From: an uncultured Carboxylicivirga sp.
Lineage (GTDB): Bacteria > Bacteroidota > Bacteroidia > Bacteroidales > Marinilabiliaceae
NCBI RefSeq assembly: GCF_963668385.1
Contig: NZ_OY764327.1
Coordinates: 3,258,501 to 3,322,500 of the forward strand
Reading direction: 5' to 3'
Length of the DNA stretch: 64,000 nt
Part shown: in pieces, positions 1-9,688 of the stretch
How the letters are laid out: the number at the start of each line of letters is the position of its first letter
Position numbering within the stretch: position 1 is the first letter of the stretch
Program-made: the position numbers and the translations under genes
The notes under the pieces: generated by a model
Seen by the model: only the letters and a program-made list of their open reading frames with translations
The model's database searches: none
What the model was told of the DNA's origin: nothing

Positions 1-1
1 G

Positions 2-1780
2 GGTATTAATTATAACCGTCGTCGTAACTTATATACCAACTTGCGAGTTAATGGCGATTTAAGTTCAATTACTGAAGGTTTAAGCATTGAAGGATTAATA
101 GGATTCGATTCTTATAATCGATTCAAATACGAGCAATCGCAGAACTTTAATGGTTTTTATTACGATTTTGATTCAGGCATAGCTGAAGATCCGGATTCAT
201 ATACATACACACGTAGAAGTTATGCCTCTGCTCTTTCTAATCCAGTTACAACACCAGCTGAAATGTCTTATAATATTAACGTGATTGGAGCATTAAAATA
301 CGATCGTACATTTGGTAAGCACAATGTGAATGGACAGGCGATGATGCGTACGTATCAGAATATAGTTGAAGGCTTTAATTCATCTTATCGCTTCTTAACC
401 TTTGGAGGAATTGGTAACTATATTTATGATGGAAAATACATTGCTCAGGTTACAGCTTCGTATATGGGTAGTGATAACTATGCTCCAAACGAGCGTTTTG
501 GATTCTTTCCGGGAGCTAGTGTTGGATGGTTGTTGTCTGAAGAGGGGTTTCTGAAAAATGATAATATTGACTTGTTAAAGTTAAGAGCTTCTATCGGTAG
601 AGCAGGTCAGTCAAATACAGGGGTGCGTCGTTATCCATATCAAGGAGAGTATTCTCAAGGGAATGGTTATAATTTCGGTACTTCTCAATCGTATTATCAA
701 GGTACCTACGAAAGTGCTGCTGGTAACAGTAATATTAAGTGGGAATTATCAGATATGGTTAATATTGGAGTTGACTACGATTTTTGGAACAGAGGATTGT
801 ATGGGCAAGTTGATTTATTTAAGGAATGGAGATCAAATATCTTAGTTTCTCGTTCAACAGTGCCCGATATGTTTGGGGTTACTGTTCCTCAGGATAGTTA
901 TGGTAAAGCCGAAACCGAAGGGTTTGAATTGACCATGGGGCACTCAGGAAAGATCGGAAGTTTCAGATATTTTGCCGAAGGTATGCTTACTTATAATAAA
1001 AGTAAGATTACCGAAATGGATGAAATTGAGCAAGATTACGATTATCAGTATCGAACAGGTCAATCAATTGGAGTACGAGCTATGTACATTCGAGATAAAT
1101 GGGCTTCGGACGAAAGTTTGATTTCAACATCGCATCAGGATGCAATTGACAATCCTCATAAATATCCTTATCAGGGTTCGATGAAATTAGGTAATGCTGT
1201 GTTTGTCGATCAAAATGGTGATGGTATTATCGATGCGGATGATATGGTTTATAATGGATATTCAAATATTCCGGAATTAATTCCATCGATTAAATTAGGT
1301 GTTGCATGGAAAGGTTTTGATGCCAGAGTATTGTTAACAGCTTATTTAAATCGTACAGTTGAAACCCGCGAGAATATGGACTATGGCTTTGGTTGGGGAG
1401 GAGCTAGTACGCACGAAGTAACCAAAACCTGGGGGTATTATACCGATGATCCGAATGATCCGCGAAACATTAATGCGCAATACCCACGTTTATCAACATC
1501 GTTTAGTGATAATGATAGAAACTATCCCCGAAATACTTCAGATATATGGTTGGTGTGTGGTAACTTTTTATCCCTTCGTAATGTGGAGTTTGGTTATACT
1601 ATACCTAAGAGTTTAACATCCAAGGCAAATATATCGGAGTGTCGTATATACTTTAGTGGATACAACCTGTATAACTGGAGTAATTTCGATAACGGTTTTG
1701 ATCCTGAAAACCCATTGAACTACATATGGGCTTATCCTAAAACCAAATCATTTTCTATAGGATTAAATCTGGCCTTTTAA
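2..1780 (+). CDS. SusC-like TonB-dependent outer-membrane transporter (C-terminal part)
   Basis: The reading frame is open from base 2, so this is the C-terminal part (about 590 residues) of a gene that begins upstream of the window. The sequence is rich in aromatic and glycine residues with alternating beta-barrel strands, and it ends in ...GLNLAF, the usual C-terminal Phe of an outer-membrane barrel. An SusD gene follows 21 bases downstream, which is the standard SusC/SusD order. SusC proteins import oligosaccharides across the outer membrane using TonB energy, with SusD as the surface lid. The N-terminal carboxypeptidase-like domain and plug are not in the window. The substrate is inferred from the neighbouring hydrolases to be an arabinose-containing glycan. 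Confidence 0.93.
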   Translation, partial: GINYNRRRNLYTNLRVNGDLSSITEGLSIEGLIGFDSYNRFKYEQSQNFNGFYYDFDSGIAEDPDSYTYTRRSYASALSNPVTTPAEMSYNINVIGALKYDRTFGKHNVNGQAMMRTYQNIVEGFNSSYRFLTFGGIGNYIYDGKYIAQVTASYMGSDNYAPNERFGFFPGASVGWLLSEEGFLKNDNIDLLKLRASIGRAGQSNTGVRRYPYQGEYSQGNGYNFGTSQSYYQGTYESAAGNSNIKWELSDMVNIGVDYDFWNRGLYGQVDLFKEWRSNILVSRSTVPDMFGVTVPQDSYGKAETEGFELTMGHSGKIGSFRYFAEGMLTYNKSKITEMDEIEQDYDYQYRTGQSIGVRAMYIRDKWASDESLISTSHQDAIDNPHKYPYQGSMKLGNAVFVDQNGDGIIDADDMVYNGYSNIPELIPSIKLGVAWKGFDARVLLTAYLNRTVETRENMDYGFGWGGASTHEVTKTWGYYTDDPNDPRNINAQYPRLSTSFSDNDRNYPRNTSDIWLVCGNFLSLRNVEFGYTIPKSLTSKANISECRIYFSGYNLYNWSNFDNGFDPENPLNYIWAYPKTKSFSIGLNLAF

Positions 1781-1801
1781 TTAATTTAAAAAGTAATACA
1801 C

Positions 1802-3577
1802 ATGAAAATGTATAAGAATATACCCCTTGCGTTAATCGCGTTTATTTCGTTGATGGGATTGGGTTTAACAGGTTGTTCTGCTTTTCTCGATAAAGAGTAC
1901 GATGCCTCTTTGTCGGAGGATAAAGTGTTTGGGAATGCTACACAAACAAGACAATTTTTATCAAATATATATACCAATCTCCCTGATGGGATTGGTATAT
2001 ATTCCGATCCTCAGTTTGTTGGAGCCTCAAGAGATTGTATGACAGATAATGCTACTTCGTATTGGGGATTACACTTCTACAATAAAATTAATACCGATAC
2101 TTATACAGCCAAAGATCACCCACTGTTAGGTTTCTGGAGACATAATTTTAGTGGTATTCGTAAATGTAACCAGTTTATTATTAATGCTCGAGAAGAAGTT
2201 GTTGGCAATGATGAAGTTGCGGGGGATGATTACCGTTTGTACGATAGGTATATTGCAGAAGCTAAGTTTTTACGAGCTATTTTTCACTTTGAACTAGTAG
2301 CTTACTTTGGAGATGCTCCAATTCTGGAAGATGTTGTGCTTGATATGGATAATCAAGACGAAATGAATATGGAACGAGAAAATGCAGCCGAGGTACTTCA
2401 GTGGATTGCTGACCAGTGCGACGAAATTAAAGATGTTCTTCCATTCAGATATGCCTCTCAAAATGCGAATTGGGGGCGTATTAATGGAGCTGCTGCTTAT
2501 GCTCTTAAAGCCAGAGCTCTTTTGTATAAAGCCAGTGCATTAAATAATTCGGAAAATAACACCAATTGGTGGACCGCTGCAGCTAATGCAGCAAAGGGCT
2601 TTATGGATAAAAATCAAAGTTCAGGATCAACCCCATTTGCGTTATTTAACGATTATCAAGGATGTTTCTATGAATCTCCGTTTATTAACAATGAGCTTAT
2701 TTTAACACGATCAGTGTGGAATACTACTGTGGTTGAAACAAGCTTGCTTCCAGAGGGATTTACTGGTTGTTCAGGTAGAACCAATCCTACACAAAATTTT
2801 GTGGATTGTTTTGAAATGAATAATGGTTTGCCAATTAGTGATCCAAACTCAGGTTACGATCCTAGTAATCCTTATGCTGGAAGAGACCCTCGTTTCGAAG
2901 CAACTATATTTCGTCATGGATCAGTTTGGGGACGTGCGGATTATGGAGAAGAAAGAGCCATCGATGTTCATTTTAATTCGGCTGATGATATGGGGGCTGA
3001 TTATCGTGGTTCATTAGGTGGAACTTACACTGGTTATTACTTAAAAAAGTTTGTTAATCCTACTATGGTAATGCAGGCTAAACAAAATATGCCGCATGTT
3101 TGGACAATATATCGTTATGCCGAAATATTATTAAATTATGCCGAAGCTCAAAATGAAGCTGTTGGACCTGATGCATCGGTTTATTCTGCCATAAACCAAA
3201 TACGTGCACGAGCAGGAATGCCAGACTTGCCTGCTGGATTAAATAAAGACCAAATGCGTCAGCGTATCAGAAACGAAAGAAGAGTGGAGTTGTCTTTTGA
3301 AGATCATCGTTTCTTTGATTTACGTCGGTGGAAAGCTTACGAAGGAGTTAGTTATGCAAGCGAAAAAGCTAATTTCAATGGGTTTTATAATAATAGCTTA
3401 TTATTGATTGGTGGAGTGCAGGTTGCTCTTAATGGATCAAATCCTGAGTTTAATTTTACTGAAGTAACTGAGCAGGGGGTAAGAGTATTCAATACACCTA
3501 AAAATTATTTATTTCCAATCCCATTCAATGAAGTAGCAAAAGCTCCTAAATTGGGTCAGAACCCAGGTTGGGAATAA
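1802..3577 (+). CDS. SusD/RagB-family glycan-binding lipoprotein
   Basis: This 591-residue protein begins with a lipoprotein signal ending in the lipobox LTGC (Cys25), so the mature protein should be lipid-anchored at the cell surface. The body has the SusD pattern: an N-terminal helical region containing the GFWRHNFSGIRKCNQFI segment, the AEAKFLRAIFHFELVAYFGDAP region near residues 155-178, and a C-terminal RNERRVELSFEDHRFFDLRRW signature near residues 490-515. It directly follows the SusC-like gene and should form the lid of that transporter. No SusE/F-like surface binding protein follows. A strong hairpin terminator lies just after the stop codon, so the SusCD transcript probably ends here. 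Confidence 0.95.
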   Translation: MKMYKNIPLALIAFISLMGLGLTGCSAFLDKEYDASLSEDKVFGNATQTRQFLSNIYTNLPDGIGIYSDPQFVGASRDCMTDNATSYWGLHFYNKINTDTYTAKDHPLLGFWRHNFSGIRKCNQFIINAREEVVGNDEVAGDDYRLYDRYIAEAKFLRAIFHFELVAYFGDAPILEDVVLDMDNQDEMNMERENAAEVLQWIADQCDEIKDVLPFRYASQNANWGRINGAAAYALKARALLYKASALNNSENNTNWWTAAANAAKGFMDKNQSSGSTPFALFNDYQGCFYESPFINNELILTRSVWNTTVVETSLLPEGFTGCSGRTNPTQNFVDCFEMNNGLPISDPNSGYDPSNPYAGRDPRFEATIFRHGSVWGRADYGEERAIDVHFNSADDMGADYRGSLGGTYTGYYLKKFVNPTMVMQAKQNMPHVWTIYRYAEILLNYAEAQNEAVGPDASVYSAINQIRARAGMPDLPAGLNKDQMRQRIRNERRVELSFEDHRFFDLRRWKAYEGVSYASEKANFNGFYNNSLLLIGGVQVALNGSNPEFNFTEVTEQGVRVFNTPKNYLFPIPFNEVAKAPKLGQNPGWE

Positions 3578-3600
3578 CCTTAAACAATAAATTATGCTAA

Positions 3601-3636
3601 CACCCGATAATTAAGTTTTAATTATCGGGTGTTTTG
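3601..3636 (+). terminator. Terminator after susD
   Basis: A perfect 14-bp stem (CACCCGATAATTAA and its complement) closes a 3-base loop and is followed by TTTTGT. It lies 24 bases after the SusD stop codon. Confidence 0.8.
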
Positions 3637-3951
3637 TATTTGGACAATGATTAAGGACAATGAAAAGAGAGAGAATTATTTTCTCCCTGATTTTTACAAA
3701 GATGCAGGTGTTCATTTTGCATAAGTTTTGAGCTAATAAAACATTACTTTAAAATATGTGGTACGTGTTCGACAAGAATCTTTATCTTTGGCATTTGGCT
3801 AAAACCAACAGTATTCGCTTGTTTTATCTAATTAAGTAATAGAAGACAAGATGTGGTGAAGCCAATCCATGTATGTTGTAGATTGTGTTTGCCAGTTTTT
3901 GATGAAAGAGGTACAACAATGTGGGCTATAAAAGCAGATTAACTTTTTTAA
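3637..3951 (+). promoter_or_regulatory. Intergenic leader upstream of the mutarotase gene
   Basis: This gap of about 315 bases holds no gene I can support. The sequence TATCTTTG at 3783-3790 matches the Bacteroidota -7 consensus TAnnTTTG; no convincing -33 TTTG is found, the nearest being TGTG at 3757-3760. If it is used, the transcript carries a leader of about 170 bases. I recognise no riboswitch in it. Confidence 0.35.
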
Positions 3952-3972
3952 ATGCCAAATACAATGTATTTT

Positions 3973-5094
3973 ATGAAACTAACTAAATTCTTAGCTATTG
4001 CAATGATTTTTGTTGCATGTAGTAAGCCAAGCAGCAATGTAGTGTTGATTAATGAGGCTGCATTTTCAACCATTTATAATGGGGAAGCGGTTAAGCTTTA
4101 TACCCTAAAAAACAATAATGGAATGGTTACTCAAATAACCAATTTGGGTGGTCGTGTTGTAAATCTTTGGGTTCCTGATAAAAACGGAAATTTTGCTGAT
4201 GTAAGCATAGGTTATAATACTGCTGATGAGTATATCAATAATCCTGAAAATTTTTATGGTGCTATTATCGGACGATATGGAAACCGTATTGGAAATGCTC
4301 AATTTGTAATCGAAGCAGATACCTTTAAATTAGATGTTAACGACGGTGATAATACATTGCATGGTGGAGCAAAAGGCTTCTTTTCCAAGGTGTGGAAAGC
4401 AACTCCTGTTGGTACAAATAAATTAGAATTAACTTACAAATCGGTTGATGGAGAAGAAGGTTTTCCAGGTAATTTAGATGTGAAAGTGGTTTATGAATTA
4501 ACAGAAAAAAATGAGTTGAAAATCGAGTACTTTGCAACAACAGATCAAACAACTCATGTTAATTTAACCAATCACACTTATTTTAATTTAGGTGGTGAAG
4601 CTTCTGGTACTGTTAATGATCAATTGATGATGATTAATGCAGATGCTTATACTCCTGTTGATGGTGGTTTAATACCAACCGGAGAGTTGGCTTCAGTTGA
4701 AGGTACTCCTTTCGATTTTAGAAAACCTACTGCTATTGGAGCACGTGTAGATGCTGATGATGAGCAATTGAAAATGGGAGGTGGATATGATCATAACTGG
4801 GTTTTAAATAAAGCAACTGAAGGATTAACTTTAGCAGCTACTGTTAAAGATCCGGAATCTGGTCGTGCAATGGATGTTTACACCAACGAACCAGGGATTC
4901 AGTTTTATGGTGGTAACTTCATTGACGGAAAATACACAGGTAAATATGGTAAAACATTAAATTATCGTGAGGCTCTTTGTTTAGAAACTCAGCATTTTCC
5001 TGACACACCTAATAAACCTGAATTTCCAACAACATTGTTAAATCCTGGAGAAGATTATTATTCGATTTGTGTATATGCGTTTAGAGCTGAATAA
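3973..5094 (+). CDS. galM: Aldose 1-epimerase (mutarotase), predicted lipoprotein
   Basis: Aldose 1-epimerases interconvert the alpha and beta anomers of free sugars. Family motifs are present: NHTYFNLGG with the catalytic His201, GGYDHNWVL near residues 270-278, and the catalytic Glu338 in CLETQHFPDTPNKPEFP. I chose the third of three in-frame ATGs (3952, 3964, 3973) because it gives a compact lipoprotein signal, MKLTKFLAIAMIFVAC; starts further upstream would only add a short polar tail. A lipobox suggests a periplasmic or membrane-anchored enzyme acting on sugars released by the locus. It lies between SusD and the hybrid sensor. L-arabinose or D-galactose is the likely substrate, but the sequence does not decide this. 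Confidence 0.93.
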   Translation: MKLTKFLAIAMIFVACSKPSSNVVLINEAAFSTIYNGEAVKLYTLKNNNGMVTQITNLGGRVVNLWVPDKNGNFADVSIGYNTADEYINNPENFYGAIIGRYGNRIGNAQFVIEADTFKLDVNDGDNTLHGGAKGFFSKVWKATPVGTNKLELTYKSVDGEEGFPGNLDVKVVYELTEKNELKIEYFATTDQTTHVNLTNHTYFNLGGEASGTVNDQLMMINADAYTPVDGGLIPTGELASVEGTPFDFRKPTAIGARVDADDEQLKMGGGYDHNWVLNKATEGLTLAATVKDPESGRAMDVYTNEPGIQFYGGNFIDGKYTGKYGKTLNYREALCLETQHFPDTPNKPEFPTTLLNPGEDYYSICVYAFRAE

Positions 5095-5122
5095 TTGAAT
5101 TATTAAGAATATTTATTTTAGA

Positions 5123-5157
5123 AAGAAGGTAGCATTTTTGTTACCTTCTTTTCTTTT
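5123..5157 (+). terminator. Terminator after galM
   Basis: An 11-bp stem with one G-T pair (AAGAAGGTAGC against GTTACCTTCTT) closes a 6-base loop and is followed by a T-rich tract. It lies between the mutarotase and the hybrid sensor gene. Confidence 0.7.
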
Positions 5158-5255
5158 TAAAGGGTAGCAACTATATTTGTAATTATTACTGTTTTACTAG
5201 TTAGCTAATCAACCCAAATCAGTATTAATTGTGATATTGTAGTATTTTCCTGTTT

Positions 5256-8200
5256 ATGAATAAGCTTTTCTTGTCAATTGTATTTGTTTTAGCCTTCGCA
5301 TTGCCTTCAATGGGGCAGAAAGATTTACGTGTTGAGTATTTAAATATCGATGATGGGCTTCCGCAAAATACGGTACAATCAATAACAAAAGATCCTTTTG
5401 GTTTTATGTGGTTTGGAACCGATAATGGATTGTGTCGTTATGATGGGTATAGCTTTGAATATTATTATTCAAACGGTTCTGAAGATCATCTATGGCATAA
5501 TCGAATAATACAATTAATTTCCGATAGAAATAGTTCCTTGTTTGTAATTAGTCAAAAGGGCTTACAAGTATTTGATTTACTTACAGGGAATTTTATAAGT
5601 ATTAAAAATCCCGAAATTCAATTGATATTTAAACAGGATGTTGTTAATGCTGAGTATGATAATGGTGTGCTATGGGTTGTAACACGAACCAATGGAGTAT
5701 ATAAATTAAAGTATAATAACAATAGTTTTAGTGTTGAGGAGCATTATTGGACTGAAGACAATCTACCTGTTCCAATTTGTATATATAAGGGGGTAAATAA
5801 TCAAATTTATTTGGGTACAACTGGTCAATTGTATCAGTACGATACGAAAAGTAATTCATTTATTGCTTTTAAAGACTGTTATGATTTTTCGCCAACATAC
5901 ATTCAAACAATTTGTGATGACCCTGATCATCTTTATATTGGAACTAACAATGGAATGTTTTTAAATAATAAGAAATCAAATGAGCTAATTTGGTTTAATT
6001 ACGATAGTCAGAATAAAGCCTCCTTAAGTCATTCCAGTGTAACTTCAATTGTAAAAACATCTGATAACGAAGTGTTGATTGGTACTTTAGGTGGATTTTG
6101 CACATTAAATACCGATAATAACAGCATTAAACGAATAAAGCTATTTAATAAACAAGATGAATCTAATCAGGTAGAATTTATTCGTTCGTTATTTACAGAT
6201 AACCAAGGAACAGTTTGGGTAGGTACTGATAAAATAGGATTGGCATATTATAATATTCATCAAAAGAATTTTTTCTCCATTAATGAAAGTAATTCAGAAT
6301 TAATGAATTTAAATAGAAATATAATTAATTCTATTTTAAAAAGTGATGATTACTTATGGGTTGGTACGGCAGGTAATGGTTTAGCAAGAATTAATCAACG
6401 CAAAAACGAGTATAGGATTTATAGAAATGACATGCCTCAGTCGGTAAAAAGTAATTTTATTACTTCCATTATTGAAGATGACTCAAAAAATGTTTGGGTA
6501 GGAACATGGGGAATGGGCATACAGGTTTTTAGAAATGGAAATTTAATTAAATCCTTTAATACCGAAGATGGACTTGCCGGCGATTTTATTTCTTACATCT
6601 ACATTACTAAAAGTGGTGATAAAATAATATGTACTCAGCAAGGTCTAAGTATTTATAACGAGTCGCTGGAAAAGTTTTATGCTATTGGACCCATTGGAAA
6701 TTTCTCAAAATGGGAAGCGGGATGTATGCTCGAAGATAAATATGGCTTTTTTTGGATTGGTACCATAAATGGACTACACCGTTTTAATGGGCGATTAGTA
6801 AAAAAAACAGAGAATACCGTTATTTCGCATTACGAACAAGTTGTATTTGAAGGAACTGATCAGGAAAATAGTTTACCAAACAATTATATTACTACAATTA
6901 ATGATGACAAAGATGGTAATGTATGGATTGGAACCTATGGAGGTGGAATAGCTAAATGTGTGCCGACTTCAAATGGTAACTATGAGTTTATAAATTATAC
7001 ACAAGCAGGTGGTTTAGCTAATAATGTTGTTTATAGTATTTTATGTGATGACTCTAATAATTTGTGGATTACAACCGAAAACGGTTTGTCGAAGTATGTT
7101 ATCGAAAATAACCAGTTTGTTAATTACTATAAACAAGATGGATTACGTAATAACCAGTACTATTGGTCAGCAGCATGCAAAGATAATGATGGTAAGATAT
7201 ATGTGGGTGGATTAAATGGTCTGAATTATTTCCATCCTGACAGTATTCTTAGTTATTCATATCAAACAAAGGCATTAATTACAACCTTAAATATTTCAAA
7301 TCATCAGGTAAGTGCAGGTGATGTGTATCATAATGAAGTGCCTTTAAAAAGAGAATCATTTGCTAATGATACTATTACTTTATCGTATAAAGACAACGTT
7401 TTTTCGCTGGAGTTTTCAGCTTTAGATTTTTTACACTCATCTAAAATAAAATATGCCTATAAGCTGGAAGGTGTAGATAAGGATTGGATTGAGGTGGATT
7501 CGAAACGAAGAATTGCATCATATACAAACCTTTCCGGAGGAATTTATCCATTTCAACTAAAATCAACTAATCAAGAAGGTATTTGGAATGAGGATTTAAC
7601 TCAGGTTTTTATCGAAATTGTTCCCCCGTTTTGGCAAGAAATGTGGTTTAAAGTACTGATGATTGCGTTCGTAATAGCACTTGTGGCTACTTATTCTCGC
7701 TATCGTTCGTTCAGAATAACGATGCAAAAAAAGAGATTGGAACAATTAGTGCGACAACGTACAATCGAAATCAATGAAAAGAATAAACAGCTAGAAGAAA
7801 ACTCTCAACGTTTGTTAGATAATAATGAACAGCTTGAAAGGAGAAGATCGAAAATCGAGAAACAAAAAACCCAGTTAGAAGATCAAAATAAAGAAATTAT
7901 ATCTCAACGCGATCAATTGATCTCGTTAAATGAAGAGATTGAAAGCATTCATCAAATGCGTATGCAGTTCTTTACTAATATTTCGCATGAATTCAGAACT
8001 CCATTAACGCTTATTTTGTCTCCCATCGAGCGTATTCTTAATCAGATAGATGACAGTTTACCCCAATCGGTACGTAATTCTATACATATTATGAAGCGAA
8101 ATGCCGAGCGTTTACTGTTATTAACCAATCAAATTCTAACATTCCGAAAAATTGAAGCTGGAAAATTACAAGTATTGCTTCATGAAGGAAAGCTTGATGA

Positions 8201-9512
8201 GGTAGTTTCAGATATTGCAGAAGCATTTAAGGTTTTATCCGAAGATAAAAATATATCGTACTCAATTACAATTAAAAAAGCTGATTACTCAGGTTGGTAT
8301 GATAAGTCGAAAATAGAAAACATTCTTTTTAATCTTTTGGCTAATGCTTTTAAATATACACCAAACGAAGGTTCGGTCGAATGTACTATAAGGCTTATTG
8401 AGCACAATAAGCATAAAAATATAGAGGTTGTTGTTACCGATAGTGGTCAGGGAATAAAACCAGATGTGGTTGAGCGTGTTTTCGATCGTTTTTATCGTGC
8501 CGATAGTAACCTTGGTTTCGGAACAGGTATTGGTCTTTCGCTTGTGAAAGAACTAGTAGTAAAACTGTGCGGAGAAATTTCGGTAAGCAGTGAGTATGGT
8601 AAAGGTTCGGCGTTTAAAGTAATTTTACCAATAGAGCTGGAAGCATTCACTGATTATACTATTGTTGAAGAAGAAATAAGCGATACTCTTTCGATGAATG
8701 AAAAAGTGGAGCTAATGAAAGATAGTCATAATGTTATTGCAGATCCAGAAACTATTGATAGGGAAAAGAACCGATTGTTAATTGTTGAAGATAATGACGA
8801 CTTACGTAACTTTTTATCAGAATCGTTGAGCGATTCATATATGGTTTATAGTGCCAAAGATGGGCAAGAAGGCTATGAAAAAGCAATTCAGCATGAAATA
8901 GACATGGTAGTGAGCGATATTATGATGCCGCGCTTGAATGGATTGGATTTATGTAAACAGCTTAAAAATAATTTGAATACTAGTCATCTTCCGGTAATAT
9001 TATTGTCGGCTAAAGGAATGGAAGAGAATCAGGTTGAAGGACTTGGTGTGGGTGCTGATGATTATATTACCAAGCCTTTTAACTTCGCTTTGTTACAGGC
9101 AAAAATTAAGAGTTTAATAGATAACAGACAAAAACTTAAAAAGATATACTTGCAAAATAATACCGAAGAAGTAGAATTGCAAGGAGGCTCTTTAGATGAT
9201 GATTTTATGCAAAAGGTTAATAATGTGGTTTCGGAGCTGTATGCTGATCCTACTTTTGATATTGAAACCTTCTCATCTAAAATGTTTGTTAGCCGAAGTC
9301 TGTTATACAAAAAACTAAAGGCATTAACTAATGTGTCGCCCAATGAGTATATTAATGTATTTCGATTAAAGAAAGCATTACCCTTATTGAAATCGAAAAA
9401 ATACCAGGTGGGAGAAGTTGCTGTAATGGTCGGATTTAACGATCCAAAATACTTTAGTAGGGTGTTTAAAAAGTTTTACAATTGTTCGCCTAGTGAATAT
9501 GCAGGTGCATAA
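5256..9512 (+). CDS. Hybrid two-component system sensor/regulator (HTCS)
   Basis: This 1418-residue protein combines sensor kinase and DNA-binding regulator in one chain. A signal peptide (1-20) is followed by repeated beta-propeller segments of the reg_prop type (VWVGT, LWVGTAGNGLARI and WIGTYGGGIAK motifs) to about residue 690 and a Y_Y_Y domain to about 790. One membrane helix lies near 800-815, then a coiled coil. The HisKA motif FFTNISHEFRTPL carries the phospho-accepting His911. The ATPase domain has NLLANAFKY and GTGIGLSLVK, and a receiver domain has phospho-acceptor Asp1221. The chain ends with an AraC-type helix-turn-helix domain. In Bacteroides, HTCS proteins bind a periplasmic oligosaccharide and activate the adjacent utilisation locus, so this is the likely activator of the SusCD/GH43/GH51 genes. 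Confidence 0.97.
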   Translation: MNKLFLSIVFVLAFALPSMGQKDLRVEYLNIDDGLPQNTVQSITKDPFGFMWFGTDNGLCRYDGYSFEYYYSNGSEDHLWHNRIIQLISDRNSSLFVISQKGLQVFDLLTGNFISIKNPEIQLIFKQDVVNAEYDNGVLWVVTRTNGVYKLKYNNNSFSVEEHYWTEDNLPVPICIYKGVNNQIYLGTTGQLYQYDTKSNSFIAFKDCYDFSPTYIQTICDDPDHLYIGTNNGMFLNNKKSNELIWFNYDSQNKASLSHSSVTSIVKTSDNEVLIGTLGGFCTLNTDNNSIKRIKLFNKQDESNQVEFIRSLFTDNQGTVWVGTDKIGLAYYNIHQKNFFSINESNSELMNLNRNIINSILKSDDYLWVGTAGNGLARINQRKNEYRIYRNDMPQSVKSNFITSIIEDDSKNVWVGTWGMGIQVFRNGNLIKSFNTEDGLAGDFISYIYITKSGDKIICTQQGLSIYNESLEKFYAIGPIGNFSKWEAGCMLEDKYGFFWIGTINGLHRFNGRLVKKTENTVISHYEQVVFEGTDQENSLPNNYITTINDDKDGNVWIGTYGGGIAKCVPTSNGNYEFINYTQAGGLANNVVYSILCDDSNNLWITTENGLSKYVIENNQFVNYYKQDGLRNNQYYWSAACKDNDGKIYVGGLNGLNYFHPDSILSYSYQTKALITTLNISNHQVSAGDVYHNEVPLKRESFANDTITLSYKDNVFSLEFSALDFLHSSKIKYAYKLEGVDKDWIEVDSKRRIASYTNLSGGIYPFQLKSTNQEGIWNEDLTQVFIEIVPPFWQEMWFKVLMIAFVIALVATYSRYRSFRITMQKKRLEQLVRQRTIEINEKNKQLEENSQRLLDNNEQLERRRSKIEKQKTQLEDQNKEIISQRDQLISLNEEIESIHQMRMQFFTNISHEFRTPLTLILSPIERILNQIDDSLPQSVRNSIHIMKRNAERLLLLTNQILTFRKIEAGKLQVLLHEGKLDEVVSDIAEAFKVLSEDKNISYSITIKKADYSGWYDKSKIENILFNLLANAFKYTPNEGSVECTIRLIEHNKHKNIEVVVTDSGQGIKPDVVERVFDRFYRADSNLGFGTGIGLSLVKELVVKLCGEISVSSEYGKGSAFKVILPIELEAFTDYTIVEEEISDTLSMNEKVELMKDSHNVIADPETIDREKNRLLIVEDNDDLRNFLSESLSDSYMVYSAKDGQEGYEKAIQHEIDMVVSDIMMPRLNGLDLCKQLKNNLNTSHLPVILLSAKGMEENQVEGLGVGADDYITKPFNFALLQAKIKSLIDNRQKLKKIYLQNNTEEVELQGGSLDDDFMQKVNNVVSELYADPTFDIETFSSKMFVSRSLLYKKLKALTNVSPNEYINVFRLKKALPLLKSKKYQVGEVAVMVGFNDPKYFSRVFKKFYNCSPSEYAGA

Positions 9513-9651
9513 CTGCGTAATTTGATAACAAAATTTAACAAAACCATTTTGTAAGGTGTTGATAATATGAGCTCAAACAATGTATAACTGTTGTTGTACA
9601 TCTATCCACCTCATATAAACGATAATCCTCTTACTAAAAATCATTTGAAGC

Positions 9652-9659
9652 TACTTTTG
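9652..9659 (+). promoter_or_regulatory. Putative -7 promoter element for GH43-GH51
   Basis: TACTTTTG matches the Bacteroidota -7 consensus TAnnTTTG and lies 29 bases before the GH43 start codon. No clear -33 TTTG is present, which would fit a promoter that needs an activator such as the upstream HTCS. The activator link is inference. Confidence 0.45.
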
Positions 9660-9688
9660 TTTTGTAACATTAATTAAGAAGTAGCAAA

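Noticed and set aside
3637-3951. Possible riboswitch in the long leader of the mutarotase gene
   Set aside because: I could not match any known riboswitch core, and no convincing set of stems was seen.
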